Shown: positions 11,089 to 22,207 of the stretch, in pieces
How positions within the stretch are numbered: position 1 is the first letter of the stretch
How the letters are laid out: each line of letters opens with the position of its first letter
Assembly (NCBI GenBank): GCA_010015675.1
Contig: ML976996.1
Location: 159,736-223,735, forward strand
Direction: 5' to 3'
Length of the DNA: 64,000 nt
Source of the DNA: Byssothecium circinans
Taxonomy: Eukaryota > Ascomycota > Dothideomycetes > Pleosporales > Massarinaceae
Made by a program: the position numbers and the translations under genes
The notes under the pieces: model-generated
Database searches by the model: none
What the model was told of the DNA's origin: nothing
Seen by the model: the letters and a program-made list of their open reading frames with translations, nothing else

Positions 11089-12227
11089 TCAAGCACCCGC
11101 AGACCATCCCTCACACACAAATTCCTCGTCGTCCGATCCTCCCACGATACCCCATGGATCCAGAGCTACAGTGACCACGAAGGTCAAGCCAAAGACCATT
11201 GCCGACGCCCTGCTGATACCCACGCTCTCCAGATACGTCCAAGCACAGTCCCTCAGGTTTGCCCCCTCTTGATGCGTAGCCGTGGCCTCAGATAAACGGA
11301 TATGCACCTCCATATCTCTATCAGTAGAACTGTGAGCAATACCAAGCTTCGTGACTTTGCGATCGCGAATATCGGAGAACCATTTGGCGTTGTTGTGATT
11401 GAACATATTGTTTAAGCTCACGAGATGTCGCCTGCCATCGAAATACAGGTACTCTTGCCGGTTGAGAATGTCGTTCCAGTTGAAGGTCTCATTGATCTGG
11501 GGTTTCTTCCATTCAAGATGCGCGTAAGGGATGAATTCAACCCTCGTATTTTCGTTGCTAGCGCGAAGGTGAAGGAGCGGTAGGAGATCTACCATGCGAT
11601 CTAATCCACAGTCCTTATTACCATCCCACACAATCTGCAGTATTTTTGGACCGATGTTGTTCTCCTTTGGATAGAAAATGGCGAGGAAGTATTTGAGGTC
11701 ATGGAACCTGATACGGGCAATAGAATTGCGCAACCAGACGGGACGGTACTCGGTGCGTATTTGTTGGCAAGTTTGAGTGAGGCCGAAGAACTGGCGGGAT
11801 GAGTATGTAGAGCGAGGATAGGGGCTCTTGTTTTCGAAGAGGAAGCTGAGAAGTGGCGGGTCGACGCGGTCGTCATCGTCGGCTTCGACTCTCTCGGTGA
11901 AGGGTTCAGTAGCGTAGTCATAGATGCGGTTGCGGATCTCTAGACGGTACAACATTAGACATGGGTGTAAGAGGAGCGAGAACAAAGGCACTCACCTGGA
12001 CATAGATCTAAAAGTCCTTTGCGTGGCTCCCCTGACTTCGCCAACTGTTCCGTCATAACTCCGCCTCCTTCAGCGCCCTCGAAGACAACCGCATTCTTGT
12101 CTTCCTCAGGGGATTCCTTAGCTTTGACGTCCTTGAGATTCTCGGCGGGTGCAGTAGCATCTGAAATGGTGGGCTCGTTCGCCTCCTGTGAAGCTCCAGT
12201 AACAGCTGAATCGGCTGCGGCGCTCAT
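11089..12227 (-). CDS. 2EXR-like protein, two exons
   Basis: Exons 12227-11996 and 11939-11089 encode 360 residues. The intron (GTGAGT...TCTAG) splits the Glu codon of DLCPEIRNRIYDYAT, identical in position and phase to the flanking paralogues. The first 75 residues are acidic and disordered. The core carries FFGLTQTCQQIRTEYRPVWLRN and GPKILQIVWDG, which align with FFGLTQVNKQIRAEYRPIWLRN and APKLLQISWDS in the next gene. A distal LNNMFNHNNAKWFSDIRDRKV matches the LNTFLANRTPTWLANIRDRS type block. The protein is intact and the repeated family suggests lineage-specific duplication. The biochemical role is unknown. Confidence 0.8.
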
Positions 12228-13243
12228 CGCGATATCGATATGTGTGCGTTATAAACTAGAATACTGTGCTGTTAGCTAACAACAAATCTAGCTGTGGTTC
12301 GACGGCATACTCACGTGGGAGCTAACGGATGTGGGACGCAAGGATGTTTTCGGTGCAGAGTGAAGGATAAAGTGAAAAATGGGGGAACTGGAAGAAAGTG
12401 AAATATGGGAACTGGTGTAATGCTGCGTAAAGAGACATTATTTAAAATTGCGTTGGGACATCAGAACACCTTCCCAGCCTTGGAAAGGCACCTTCCACCT
12501 CGAAGGTCCCAACAACACGCAGCCACGTGACATGGAATCATCTGGATTCAGACGCCACGTTTAGACCCTACGTACGCCAGGAGTCATCGCTATATTCGGT
12601 TTCCTGATTTACAACGAGTTATAACATATGGAAGAACTTGGGAGCTATTCCCTCTGGATGTTAGAAGATGGTGGTGAGCGCGGAAAGAAAGAAATACCGG
12701 ACAATACGGTAGATCGGATTGAATCTTGTAAAGCTTATCCATGGTAGGTATAATACGTAGGTTGTACGTTTCTTAGTTCTGGTAATTACCTTTCCGTGCG
12801 AGTTTGGGGGTGGTCTGGGGGACTCGGGAAGGAGCAGCCGTGCAGTGACATCAAATAAACGACATGTGGTAGCGCTTCTGCGACATCTCAAGGTTGCGGG
12901 TTGGTGGGATCTGATTTGGTGCCTTTGATACCTGTGGACTTCACATTCATGTAATGTTCGTGTGAAATATTCATTAAATCTATCGACTGTACGACTACCG
13001 TGAATGTGGAGAACCCACTGTAATCCGCATCTAAACCCTATCATGATTCGATAATGATACCCTGCGCCATGACCTTGTACTGGAGGAAAGGTTGAGAGAC
13101 GCAGAGTGAAGAGAAAATGTTCCGATGCTTGACACAAACCATGCTATGCTAACCACCTGGGGCTCGTCGACACATATTCGCACATGTTACACCTAGAAGA
13201 TGTCGCAGAAAACGGAAGGACGACATCACTCCGATAGCAGAAC
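12228..13243. other. intergenic, no gene seen
   Basis: Promoter side of the 11.1-12.2 kb gene and 3' flank of the next. A 158-codon frame at 12661-13137 has no domain, biased composition or splice context and is taken as chance. Confidence 0.4.
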
Positions 13244-14474
13244 TCAGCTTGTACGAACACCAACCACAAGATCCAGGCCTCCCGAAAGATTGGAGAGACC
13301 CACGCTCTTAACATACTCCCGCGCAAAGTCCCACAGCGTGCCCTTGTTTTCATGCATCTGACGAGTCGCTCCCGCCTTGGTCAAGCTGATAGTGATGGAT
13401 GGGTCCGAATAAACAAAATCGGTGTTCAAATAGACTCTTAGGATAGAGCGGTCGCGGATATTCGCCAGCCAGGTGGGGGTCCTGTTGGCTAGGAATGTGT
13501 TGAGCTCATCGATGTAGAAGTTCTTGTCCATGATATTTTGCACCCACATCTCGTACAGCTCGTCGCCATGGTCACAGTCATAGTCGATCAGGTCATCGGA
13601 GCCCAAGCCCTCCCTGTCAATCCACTCCTCACAGAGCGGGCAGTCATGGCGGGACATCGGATCCGGATCAAGACCTAGTTTGGCACATAAAGTCAGCAGA
13701 GCTCATTCAAAGGCGCTTCCATGGAGATAATCTGAAGTGTTCGGTGCAGCCTCCCCAAACTGGATAGTAGGTACCTTCGGCGATCTGGTGAGGGACGAAC
13801 TCTATCTTGCTCTGCTCCGAATGTGCGATGACCTCAAGAAGCGACAAGAGATCCAGAGACTCGCTAGAACCCATATCATCTGAATCCCACGATATCTGTA
13901 AGAGCTTGGGCGCTATGTCGTAGGTCCCATGCTTCAGGCCACAGAATCTATAGAGGAAGCCGCCGATTTGCTTGGCGTGGATGCGAACGGAGCAGTTCCG
14001 AAGCCAGATGGGTCGATACTCAGCACGAATCTGCTTGTTGACTTGCGTGAGGCCAAAGAACTTGCGCGAGGAAATCATGCCGTCGTGGGGGAGGGGCCAG
14101 GGGCTATGACCGCCGCTACATCCGCTGCAGTGACGTGTAAGAAGCTGAGGGAAGTCATGGGCATCGTAACCATGGTACGTCCTCTCGGTTGCATATTCGT
14201 AGATGCGGTTGCGGATCTCTAAATGCGCGTGTTAGCACTGTACGAGAACCCAGCAAGACGAGGACTTCAGGGTGAAGCTGAGCGTCCAAAGTGCACGTGC
14301 AAGCATCTCTTCGATCTTCCCACCAGGATTCTTACCGGCAGGTAACTCGAGAAGCTTGGACGGTGACTCGATGTCAGGAGAGGGCTCTGATGCCGTAGTC
14401 TTTGCCTTCTTGTTCGTCTTGTGCTTCTTGCTGCCGCGTTGCTTGCGTTTCTTGTTGGTACCGGAGTCTGCCAT
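13244..14474 (-). CDS. 2EXR-like protein, three exons
   Basis: Exons 14474-14336, 14218-13775 and 13674-13244 give 337 residues. The start MADSGTNKKRKQRG is preferred to an upstream ATG at 14558, since the Lys-rich block resembles the disordered N-termini of the paralogues. Intron 1 splits the Glu codon of LELPAEIRNRIYEYAT, the shared family position. Intron 2 (GTACCT...CTAG, branch CTGAC) joins HQIAEG to LDPDPMSRHD. The body shows FFGLTQVNKQIRAEYRPIW, APKLLQISWDS, a Cys pair (CPLCEEW) and LNTFLANRTPTWLANI. Family and context are as for its neighbours; function unknown. Confidence 0.8.
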
Positions 14475-15434
14475 TGCCACAGGACACGGTATAGGTCTGT
14501 GGGCGGGCAAGCGGCAATTGTGATGTGGGATGGTAGGTGAGGTCAAATACCGGATCAATCGACGTGTGGAAAGTGAAAGCGCACTCGTGACGTCAGGTGC
14601 GCGGTATCACGTGCGTACGCGTTTGGAAGGGGCTTCTGACATTGAAGATCGCAGATGATCCTTTCAAAGCAGTCACTACAGACCTCAGCAAATTATTTTT
14701 TGGTGTTTTGATAACTTCCAGCCACGAGCTCAAATATTGATCCAGCTCTCCTGTCAGCAACTTTCAGTAGGTTGACTTGATTCATGTAGTATGAACTCAC
14801 TGCTCCCCTGTGCACGATTCGATTGCGATAAGGTATGGATCATAGTGAAAGTAATCAGTAGATGTGTAGAAGGTACGCTGAAGAATGCGACGAAGCAATG
14901 AGAGGACGTTCTTGCCGTTTAGAGAAGCAAATACTAATATACGGGAAGTACAATGCAGGTTCTCATGTGCTAAGCTAGCTTCCCGTGCTTGCACAAAGGC
15001 GCGTTCCCAAATCGATAGCTTAAAAACTCCCACTCACTTGGTTCAGCGTTGACTCTTCCCACTCACTTTACCGCCTACTTTATGTTAAAAACAACCCACC
15101 CTATTCGTTATTGCTACATTCACATGAAAAACCAAGTGTAAATCCCGTTGCCGCTTATGTTTCCCGTCCTGCGAACCATAGTACTTGTACACAACCCTTC
15201 ATTGTTTGGAGACTCTGGAAAAAGCCGCAAGACCTTTCGCGCACGTTTTTGTATTGGATCTAGGATAAGTGAGTTTATGGCCATGGTTTTGACCTGGATT
15301 TGGGCTAGTTTTGCACAGGCAAGAAAACGCGAAGCGGTCTCTCAACCTGGACGCCGCCGGAGTCACCAATCCAAACGGGGAAAGAGATCGGAAATTTGGA
15401 AGGAGCGCACGTTGCATATTTGCCTATATCAGTG
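14475..15434. other. divergent intergenic region between 2EXR paralogues
   Basis: This separates the minus-strand 13.2-14.5 kb gene from the plus-strand 15.4-16.5 kb paralogue. It contains several short frames but no recognisable gene or RNA. Confidence 0.4.
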
Positions 15435-16474
15435 ATGGCCACATCGGTGGAAAACATTCGTCCAGAGTTTCTTAGTTTGCCTGCTGGTAAGTGATTCTTT
15501 CGTCGCCAGATCCAGCAACAGGAAGAGCAGAAATTCGGAGACACTTCCATCCCTAGAAACTGTGGAAAGCGTACCCAAGCATGCAGCCCATTGCTGTGCA
15601 TTGTATCTGGTCTGAGTCACAGGGAGCGTTTTTGATCCGCACTAATAACTCGACAGAACTCCGAAATGTCATTTACAAATACGCGATCGAAAAAGAGAAC
15701 GCACTCCACCATGCACCCCTCCTCCTCCGCCGCAGGACACACAACGTGAACCACCCAGTCTGGCCACTATCTTCTCACACAAACCGCATGTACTTTGGTC
15801 TCACGCAAGCCAACCGCCAGGTCCGGAAGGAGTTTCGCCCGCTATGGTTTCGTCAAGCACGTCTGCGCATTCACCTGCACGATTTACCGTATTTCATACG
15901 CACATTCTTCCGTGAGGAGGAAGACTATACAAATGCGCCGAAGCTTCTCGAGATATCATGGGTAACCATTGTGCAGGAGCAGACCTGCAGCGTATTGCCG
16001 CTGTTGATGATGCGGATTCATTGTCCCACGTTCGTTGTCAAGTTCGTTTCGCACGAGATTGCTCAAGGCGCCGAATTCTATCTCGACGGGTGCGAAATAT
16101 GCGAGAGTTACTATTTCGATGGAAACATCAATGAGTGGCCCCCTGACCCATGTCCGCATCTGGAGGATCGAAAGAAGAGATGGTTGGAACAGACGAAGAT
16201 GGAATACGAATATCTCGATCATTTAAACGCCTTTTTATCGCATTCGCATCCGAAATGGCTAGAGTACCTCCGGAATAACGAGTTCCATCACATCCGACTT
16301 GAGTTTGAGAACTACGTCATAACGGTGCATATGCGAATTGGACAACAAGTTGCGGACGAACTGCACGGTGGGCGTACCCTAGGACGGTGTTCAAGAATCT
16401 TCTTGGACTTGATGGGCTTCATAGCAGCGGACCTCTGGAATTATATCTACTTTGAGGTCAGTGTGAGGGTTTGA
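15435..16474 (+). CDS. 2EXR-like protein, two exons
   Basis: Exons 15435-15486 and 15657-16474 give 289 residues. The 170-nt intron starts GTAAGT and ends after ACTAATAACTCGACAG. It splits the Glu codon of FLSLPAELRNVIYKYA in the same phase as the three minus-strand relatives. This is the shortest member, with only 11 residues before FLSLPA and no long disordered leader. The core has YFGLTQANRQVRKEFRPLWFRQ, APKLLEISW, a Cys pair in DGCEICESYYF, and the distal block LDHLNAFLSHSHPKWLEYL. It is the inverted member of the cluster, lying head to head with the 13.2-14.5 kb gene. Confidence 0.82.
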
Positions 16475-16946
16475 AACGGGTGCTTTGTCGCAAGACCACG
16501 GGTGGGATGAGAATCCAGGGGATATTGTTAAGGATCTTGGGATGCTTTACGCAGCTTGACTCTGCCTTCATGATCCGGATCACTGGCTCAGTGTCGCATA
16601 TGTAGCCTCAAGTTTGCCTGTTCAATAGAATATTTGTGGGTAACGTCCTTTCCCGCCACTGTGACGTAGAACAGAACTAAAATATATGGGCGAGGCCGGT
16701 CAAGATCATTTCCACCCCCTGATAAGTACAGCACGGTAATTTCGTATTCACTGTGGGGTAGACGCATGAGAAAGCCTGATAGAGTTGATGAGGTAGAGGT
16801 GTTTGTGAGGGCATTTGAGTTCTGCAGCTCCAGGGCTGGATCAGCATGCTAGAGCAGCCACCGTCATATACACCTGATCCAGAGCGATGATACAGCGTAC
16901 GCTCGACTGAAGAGGCTCAAGAAGCACCTTGCCCATCGACGGCTGA

Positions 16947-17228
16947 GAGGGAGCTGCAGCTTCTAGCAAAGTATCGGCAATTGCAGAGCCGACCCGAAAC
17001 AACATTGATACCTGGCTAGATGAGTGGCTGCACGTTGTACGTCTATGCGAGGCAGCGAGCCTACCCGATGTCACATCGCCGCGAGCACAGCGCGATTTTC
17101 TACTCGCTGTCAAAGGACTTGACGACACGTGGGCAACCACTCAGCAAGCCACTATGTTCCAAGCATGGCTCAACGGACAGCCTATACAGAGTTTGGATGA
17201 CCTTGTCGCCGAATTCACCATGTACTGA
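16947..17228 (+). pseudogene. retrotransposon gag-like relic
   Basis: One frame is open from just after a TGA at 16944 to a TGA at 17226. It reads NNIDTWLDEWLHVVRLCEA, then LPDVTSPRAQRDFLLAVKGL and FQAWLNGQPIQSLDDLVAEF. The layout (ID-x-W-x3-W, then a DFL-x-A-[IV]-K block) resembles the middle of gag in fungal Ty1/copia elements. No LTRs, start codon or pol are seen nearby, so it is an orphan fragment. The comparison is from memory of the family and needs a search. Confidence 0.45.
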
Positions 17229-17913
17229 TGGGAATGTGGTGTTATAACAGTCCTATATTGGCTAGCGAGGAGGTCAGCCAGTTTCGACAAGTCCAGGCAC
17301 TGCGAGGAGAAGGTATAATATTGTGCGAGTTTGAGACAGATGAATATATGGCATGTTGCTTGCGTACGCTTTGGCCGAGCTAGTCCTGCCTTAAGGTATT
17401 GCATGACGAAATGAGAGGGCTGGGGGAGTTCGAGAAGCAGCCACTATGATAGCTGCTAGTATCAGTCATAAGAGTTTCCCAGACTATTTCTTCTCTACAT
17501 TGTGAACAGGGTGGGGATTCATTCTCCACTTCAACGGCGGTGGCAGCCATTGATGCTAAGAACAGTAAAGATGTGATTCTTCCCAAGCAATAAAAAACAG
17601 GCTAACTGCTTGGGAAGCAGTTTATGTAACATAGATGCGCTTAAAAAGTTGGTACATACCTTATGAATTATTGACTGTTAGGGTTCTTAGTGATATATTC
17701 AATGTGTTATCGTCAACGGCTCGGTGTGCAGTGTGGTTGTACGTTGTATAGTCACAAAGACCGCAACACAAACGACTATAAGTCAGGGACCAATACTACT
17801 CGTCTTAGTTCCTATACAATAGCAAACCACTTCACAGCCTTTGAACTTTCATATACAAATTAACTAACACGGCTGAATTTTCCAATCAACATACAACATA
17901 TCAACTACTGAAC
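17229..17913. other. intergenic with possible transposon debris, no gene
   Basis: Continues the relic region and then becomes the AT-richer leader of the RING-H2 gene. No intact frame is recognised. Another 450 bases left of the relic (16475-16946) are also without a gene. Confidence 0.35.
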
Positions 17914-18453
17914 ATGACGAGCACATCTACCAGCCCCCACTCCATCGAAACCTCCCCCACCGAAACTAACGAGACTACCACCGAGAATTCCTTAGCCTCT
18001 ACTTCTCACGACAACCCCACGGAATCTCCCTTAACCTCTACTACTCCTGACAACACCACTGAAACCCTCCCGCCCTCGCTCGAGCTTCACCCCGATCCTC
18101 CACTTGATGAGGATTGCCCTATCTGTTACACTTCTTTCGCAACCAAAGACGATTCTGTCATCCGTACCAAGGACTGCAACCACACGTTCCATAAATCATG
18201 CCTCTTAATATGGCTCGAAGAAGAAGGCACTTGCCCCTACTGTCGCGGTGACTTGACTCCAAATTATGCGGTGTATGATGGGGAAGAACGATTAGACGAT
18301 TTGCCGTACTTTTATGGCAGTGGTGATGCGGTTCCCGATAATGACCTCCCAGTCGGTGCTCGTATGCGGGCAATGTTGATTGCCTTTGTAAATCTAGAGG
18401 ATCCAAATGGAGAGATTGACTGGTCTAGCTCTCTGGTAGACCACCCGTTCTAG
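17914..18453 (+). CDS. RING-H2 finger protein, putative E3 ligase
   Basis: Single exon, 179 residues. The first 65 residues are Ser/Thr/Pro-rich and disordered. A C3H2C3 RING-H2 finger occupies about residues 69-110: CPIC, then C-N-H-TF-H-KS-C, a LLIWLEEEGT spacer and CPYC. All eight zinc ligands are present with normal spacing, and the Trp typical of E2-binding RINGs (IW) is there. The C-terminal 65 residues are acidic without a known domain. It is likely an E3 ubiquitin ligase or adaptor; substrate unknown. A damaged relative lies 0.9 kb downstream. Confidence 0.85.
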   Translation: MTSTSTSPHSIETSPTETNETTTENSLASTSHDNPTESPLTSTTPDNTTETLPPSLELHPDPPLDEDCPICYTSFATKDDSVIRTKDCNHTFHKSCLLIWLEEEGTCPYCRGDLTPNYAVYDGEERLDDLPYFYGSGDAVPDNDLPVGARMRAMLIAFVNLEDPNGEIDWSSSLVDHPF

Positions 18454-19296
18454 CAGTCAGCAATTGCCGATTGCGCGCGCGCTCAACAGAAGTATCCCTC
18501 TCTAGCTTTCTCTAGCTGGCTGCCTCGTCTTGTTTTTACTAATTCTTGAGTAGTATGTGAAAATTTGTAGATTGTACAAGGGGAGAAAGGAGATGGACGG
18601 AGCCGTCGAAACTGAATATAGCATGTAACACACTTTTTAATGAATTACTATTCGTACAGCTGAATCAATTGGAGTTGGAAATGTCATGGATCACTAGTTC
18701 CCTTGGACAGCCACGTGGCATCTGGAATAATCCAATGATGATTGTGAAAGCGATAAAAACTTTCACTTTATCACCTTAGATCGGTCCAAGAGCAAGACCA
18801 GTCGATTTCACACAGTCATCACGATTGTCGGGTAACATTCACTCTCAAAGAAATACCCAACCCACCTACTTCAATATATGGTGTTTAGTGTATGCCTGCG
18901 CAAATAACACAGTTCGCAGTAATTGCATTTGATACCTCGAGTGAAAAGCTCCATGGTTGAAGCTGCAATTAAAAGGATTCTATGTTTTTTGTTGCCACTG
19001 GCACGGGATTGCTCACATTCACGCTCTACATAGAAGTATAATTCCTTCTTTGGTTAACGTGGTGTAGACAAGGCTCTTACTAATTCTATGTAAAAAACCT
19101 GCAGAGATGTATTTGAAAGGTTTCTTGCACTATGAATACATACTCATATTGAGAATCCACTAGACTGATCTCCTAGTACAACAACATCACACGCACTGCA
19201 TATCTGCACAATAACGGAGCTATACATATAAAAGGGAACTTACTCTGAAACCAAGAATGCACACACCTCAACGTCCACTCCCCGACACCACAAACC

Positions 19297-19297
<1 letters not shown>
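18454..19297. other. intergenic, no gene seen
   Basis: AT-rich spacer between the RING-H2 gene and its damaged copy, beginning with a short (GC)n run near 18472. No coding or RNA feature is recognised. Confidence 0.4.

Positions 19298-19346
<49 letters not shown>
19298..19346. repeat. 49-nt poly-C homopolymer
   Basis: Uninterrupted run of 49 C residues, directly upstream of the RING-like pseudogene. Any proline-repeat protein read across it is an artefact of the run. Its true length is uncertain because homopolymers this long are error-prone in sequencing. Confidence 0.95.
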
Positions 19347-19350
19347 AGCC

Positions 19351-19779
19351 ATGCCACCAGCCATGTACGACGTATCACTCACACCACTTCTCGACCCAGT
19401 CGAGTCGCCTCCTTCGGAAGATTGCTCAATCTGCCTCGAATCCCTTGCCGATAAGCTATGCGTGTGTACCACGCTATGTCACCATTACTTCTAATGGATT
19501 GAGAACTCGCCCGCATGCCCACTTTGTCGTCGTGGGCTTGGTAATTTGTATCTGCCTCCGCATCCTCCATCCCCAACCCCAGCTACAGCACGTCCGCGTC
19601 CGCGCACTCAGCTTCGGCCACGCACTCAGCTTCGGCCACTTGCGCAGATTCGGTCACTTGAGCTAGCGCCGCAAATAGTCACACGAAGCATGCATCGGAT
19701 TCACAATGCGACTAGATTTTGGCCGCCGCGTGATCATGCTTCGCAACATGATGGTGCTGGTGGAGGTCGTGGAAGATAA
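19351..19779 (+). pseudogene. broken RING finger protein
   Basis: From ATG 19351 the frame reads ...SEDCSICLESLADKL, CHHYF, then a TAA at 19492, followed in the same frame by WIENSPACPLCRRGLG and a long Pro/Arg tail to a second TAA at 19777. The first Cys pair and last Cys pair of a RING are present. The central H-x2-C that should follow CHHYF is missing, as if several codons were deleted at the stop. An 18-nt direct repeat (cactcagcttcggccacg type) occurs twice in the tail. It is probably a dead paralogue of the neighbouring RING gene, separated from its promoter by the poly-C run. Confidence 0.65.
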
Positions 19780-20257
19780 GGAGTGAGGTGGGTGGCACCG
19801 TAGCATGCTGACGATGGCAGGATTAGTATCACTCGAGATGTCATGGATTGGTGCTATTCAAGGAGCTTCTTGCTACGATCTCCGGCGGAGAAAATGTAAG
19901 TTGAAACTGTCTCAATATGAACCGCATGCTCTCAAGGTCAACCTGCTAGAAGACGCACAGGGCTAGACTTTACTATTCCATGGGTTTGGGAGGGTTTGGG
20001 AGGTCTTGTGTCCATTTCAGTCCCTCTAAGCCCAAGAATCTCAGGAAACTGGCTCATTGATACACATCTTTCTTCCTCACGTAGACGATACGCGGCCTTG
20101 CGTATGGTATTTGCAACATGAGTAAGAAAATAATAATTCGTAAGCCTACCCATGGTGGCGGTATATCTATTCAATCCATTCAAACTTAAGTCCAAGTCTC
20201 ATCTGCATCTCAAATCCCATTCTCATCGTGTGTACACAACTTTCCATTGACCATCGT
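19780..20257. other. intergenic, no gene seen
   Basis: Convergent 3' flanks of the RING pseudogene and the polyol dehydrogenase. Only short chance frames. Confidence 0.4.
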
Positions 20258-21688
20258 TCACAATACATCATCTACCTCATCAATAATCTGCACCTTGATA
20301 CTCCCATTGCTCAAGTCCCCACACGTATGCAACGCCTCAAGCGCCTTCTCAAGCGGGAACGTGTGCGAAACCAAACTCTTCAGATCCAATATCCCGCCTG
20401 ACAGACATTGGAGGCCTGCGGGCCAGGTGTCGCGGTATCGGTTGATGAACTTTAGGTTGATCTATCATCTTTAAGTTAGCTTGCAGCTCATACCCATGCC
20501 ATCCCATCCCGTCTTGCACCCCAATGCTTCTAAGGGAAGAATAAAATAAAGGTAGCAAAACATACCTCAGCCAACGACAAATGCATAAAAGGCAAATTAT
20601 TCATAACCTCCCTCCCCACTCCAATAACCATAACCGTACCCCCTCTCCTTGCCGTGAAACAAGCAGTGATAACGCTACTCTCCACGCCCGTACACTCGAG
20701 CACAACTTCCGGCGCCCCATACTCTCCCACTGTCTCAAAGTCAAATAACTCTCGGATCTTCTTAGCATTGCCTTCAGAATCCAATCCCCTCTCGACTTGG
20801 TACGTTTCACACTCCGGCACCAATCCCTTCGCAAACTGCAGTCGATTAGGCTCAAGATCGGTGATAACGAGGGGATGCGCGCCGCTTGCTCGCGCAGCAG
20901 CGAGCGCGATGAGACCGATGGGACCAGCGCCGCATATTACGGCGCCGCGGCCGAGGGACAGTCCGGCGGATGTTATGCCATGCATGACTACGGAGAGGGG
21001 CTCGAGGAGCGCGCCTTCGGAGTAGGAGACGTTGGAGGGTAGTTTATGGCACCATTTTGCGGGGTGTGTTTTGTAGCGTTGGATTGTGCCGTGGTAGGGG
21101 TAGACGCCTGCGAATTGTACGTCTTCACAGAGATTGTAGCGCCCGTCCATGCAGAGGAAGCATTGGCCGCAGGGAACGCCTGGTTCGATGGCTACGCGGT
21201 CACCTGTGGTGGGGAGGGGGATTAACTTTTGTTGGTTCGTTTGGGAGCCATGAAGAGATGGGGTAGGACATGTAGACTGACGGACCTGGTTTGAGGTTCG
21301 TGACGCCGTCGCCGCATTTGAGGACAATACCTGCCGCTTCATGGCCTAGGATGCAATCACCTTCCACTACTAGGGTACCTATACGGCCGGTTCGCCAGAA
21401 ATGAATGTCTGATCTGTAACACTTTAGCATGCGGCGACAAATGTATTACTTGAAGAATTTAACGCACCCGCAGACGCCTGTAGCTTTGATGTGTAGCAGA
21501 ACCTCGCCGGGTCCTGGCGCATAGACGGGCGCGTCTACTTGCTTCAGATTGTGGTCTGCTGTCACTTGTAATGAGGGATTAGGCAAAGGTGTGGAAAGGG
21601 TGGCCTGTTTCGGTTGTGCTATGCCATTTGGTGTTTGTGGGGGAGATTTGGTTTCTATCGACGAAGAGACAAGGACTGCTGGAGACAT
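20258..21688 (-). CDS. L-arabinitol 4-dehydrogenase-like polyol dehydrogenase
   Basis: Four exons (21688-21468, 21413-21286, 21203-20566, 20461-20258) give 396 residues of the zinc-dependent medium-chain dehydrogenase family. Catalytic zinc ligands are in GVCGSDIHFW and GHEAAG. The structural zinc site is CGQCFLCMDGRYNLC. The Rossmann motif is GAGPIGL, followed by the NAD-selecting Asp in VITDLE. The HFWR-x-GRIG, ECTGVESS and RYRDTWPAG stretches look more like fungal L-arabinitol 4-dehydrogenase than xylitol dehydrogenase, but sorbitol or another polyol is possible. It would oxidise L-arabinitol to L-xylulose in pentose catabolism in the cytosol. It shares a roughly 520-bp upstream region with the divergent transketolase-type gene. 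Confidence 0.85.
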
Positions 21689-22207
21689 GGTGGAAGTGCT
21701 GTGGCGATGTTTGTGATATCACAAAAAGTGTATCGCAAAGATGTCTACAATAGAACGAGGCGTAGGACTATCGGCTAGATGCGCATGTGAGAGATTAGGA
21801 AAAGCTCACATGTCGGCGCGTCGACGTACTTTTCTCGAAGGAAAGAAATATCCACCAAAGCTTCCCCTCTCAAAAATGGTCCGTCGGCAGTTCGCGGGGT
21901 TATCTGGACAAGGCGATCTTGAATGGGCATTACCTCGGGCGGAGTCTATACGGACTCCGATTGGACAGTGCTGTGGCTACAGATACTGTTTCGAGCAGCG
22001 ATGGCTATAATTTCCTGATTCGGATGACTTTAGTCTGTCAACTGCCCCCGGATATCCAACTTGGGGAAGCCAGATCTAGAGGGGCAAGATTGCATCTTAA
22101 ATTTATGTGAAAAAAATCGACACAAGTTCATAGATACAATAGTATTCCAGTCGTTCTTCCGGCCGAAGTTTTGATTGTCATCTCTGAACGTTTTGTGGCA
22201 AGCAACC
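21689..22207. promoter_or_regulatory. bidirectional promoter region, polyol dehydrogenase / transketolase-type gene
   Basis: The 519 bases between two divergent start codons must hold both promoters. A GGCTA/TAGCC pair occurs near 21772 and 21993, but no confirmed operator is claimed. Shared upstream DNA makes co-regulation of the two sugar-metabolism genes plausible. Confidence 0.5.

Noticed and set aside
12661..13137. 158-codon minus-strand frame
   Set aside because: No domain, no signal peptide, no splice context and a composition typical of chance frames.
19257..19454. Polyproline protein across the poly-C run
   Set aside because: The proline repeat is simply the translated homopolymer, and the flanking residues belong to a different frame from the RING relic.
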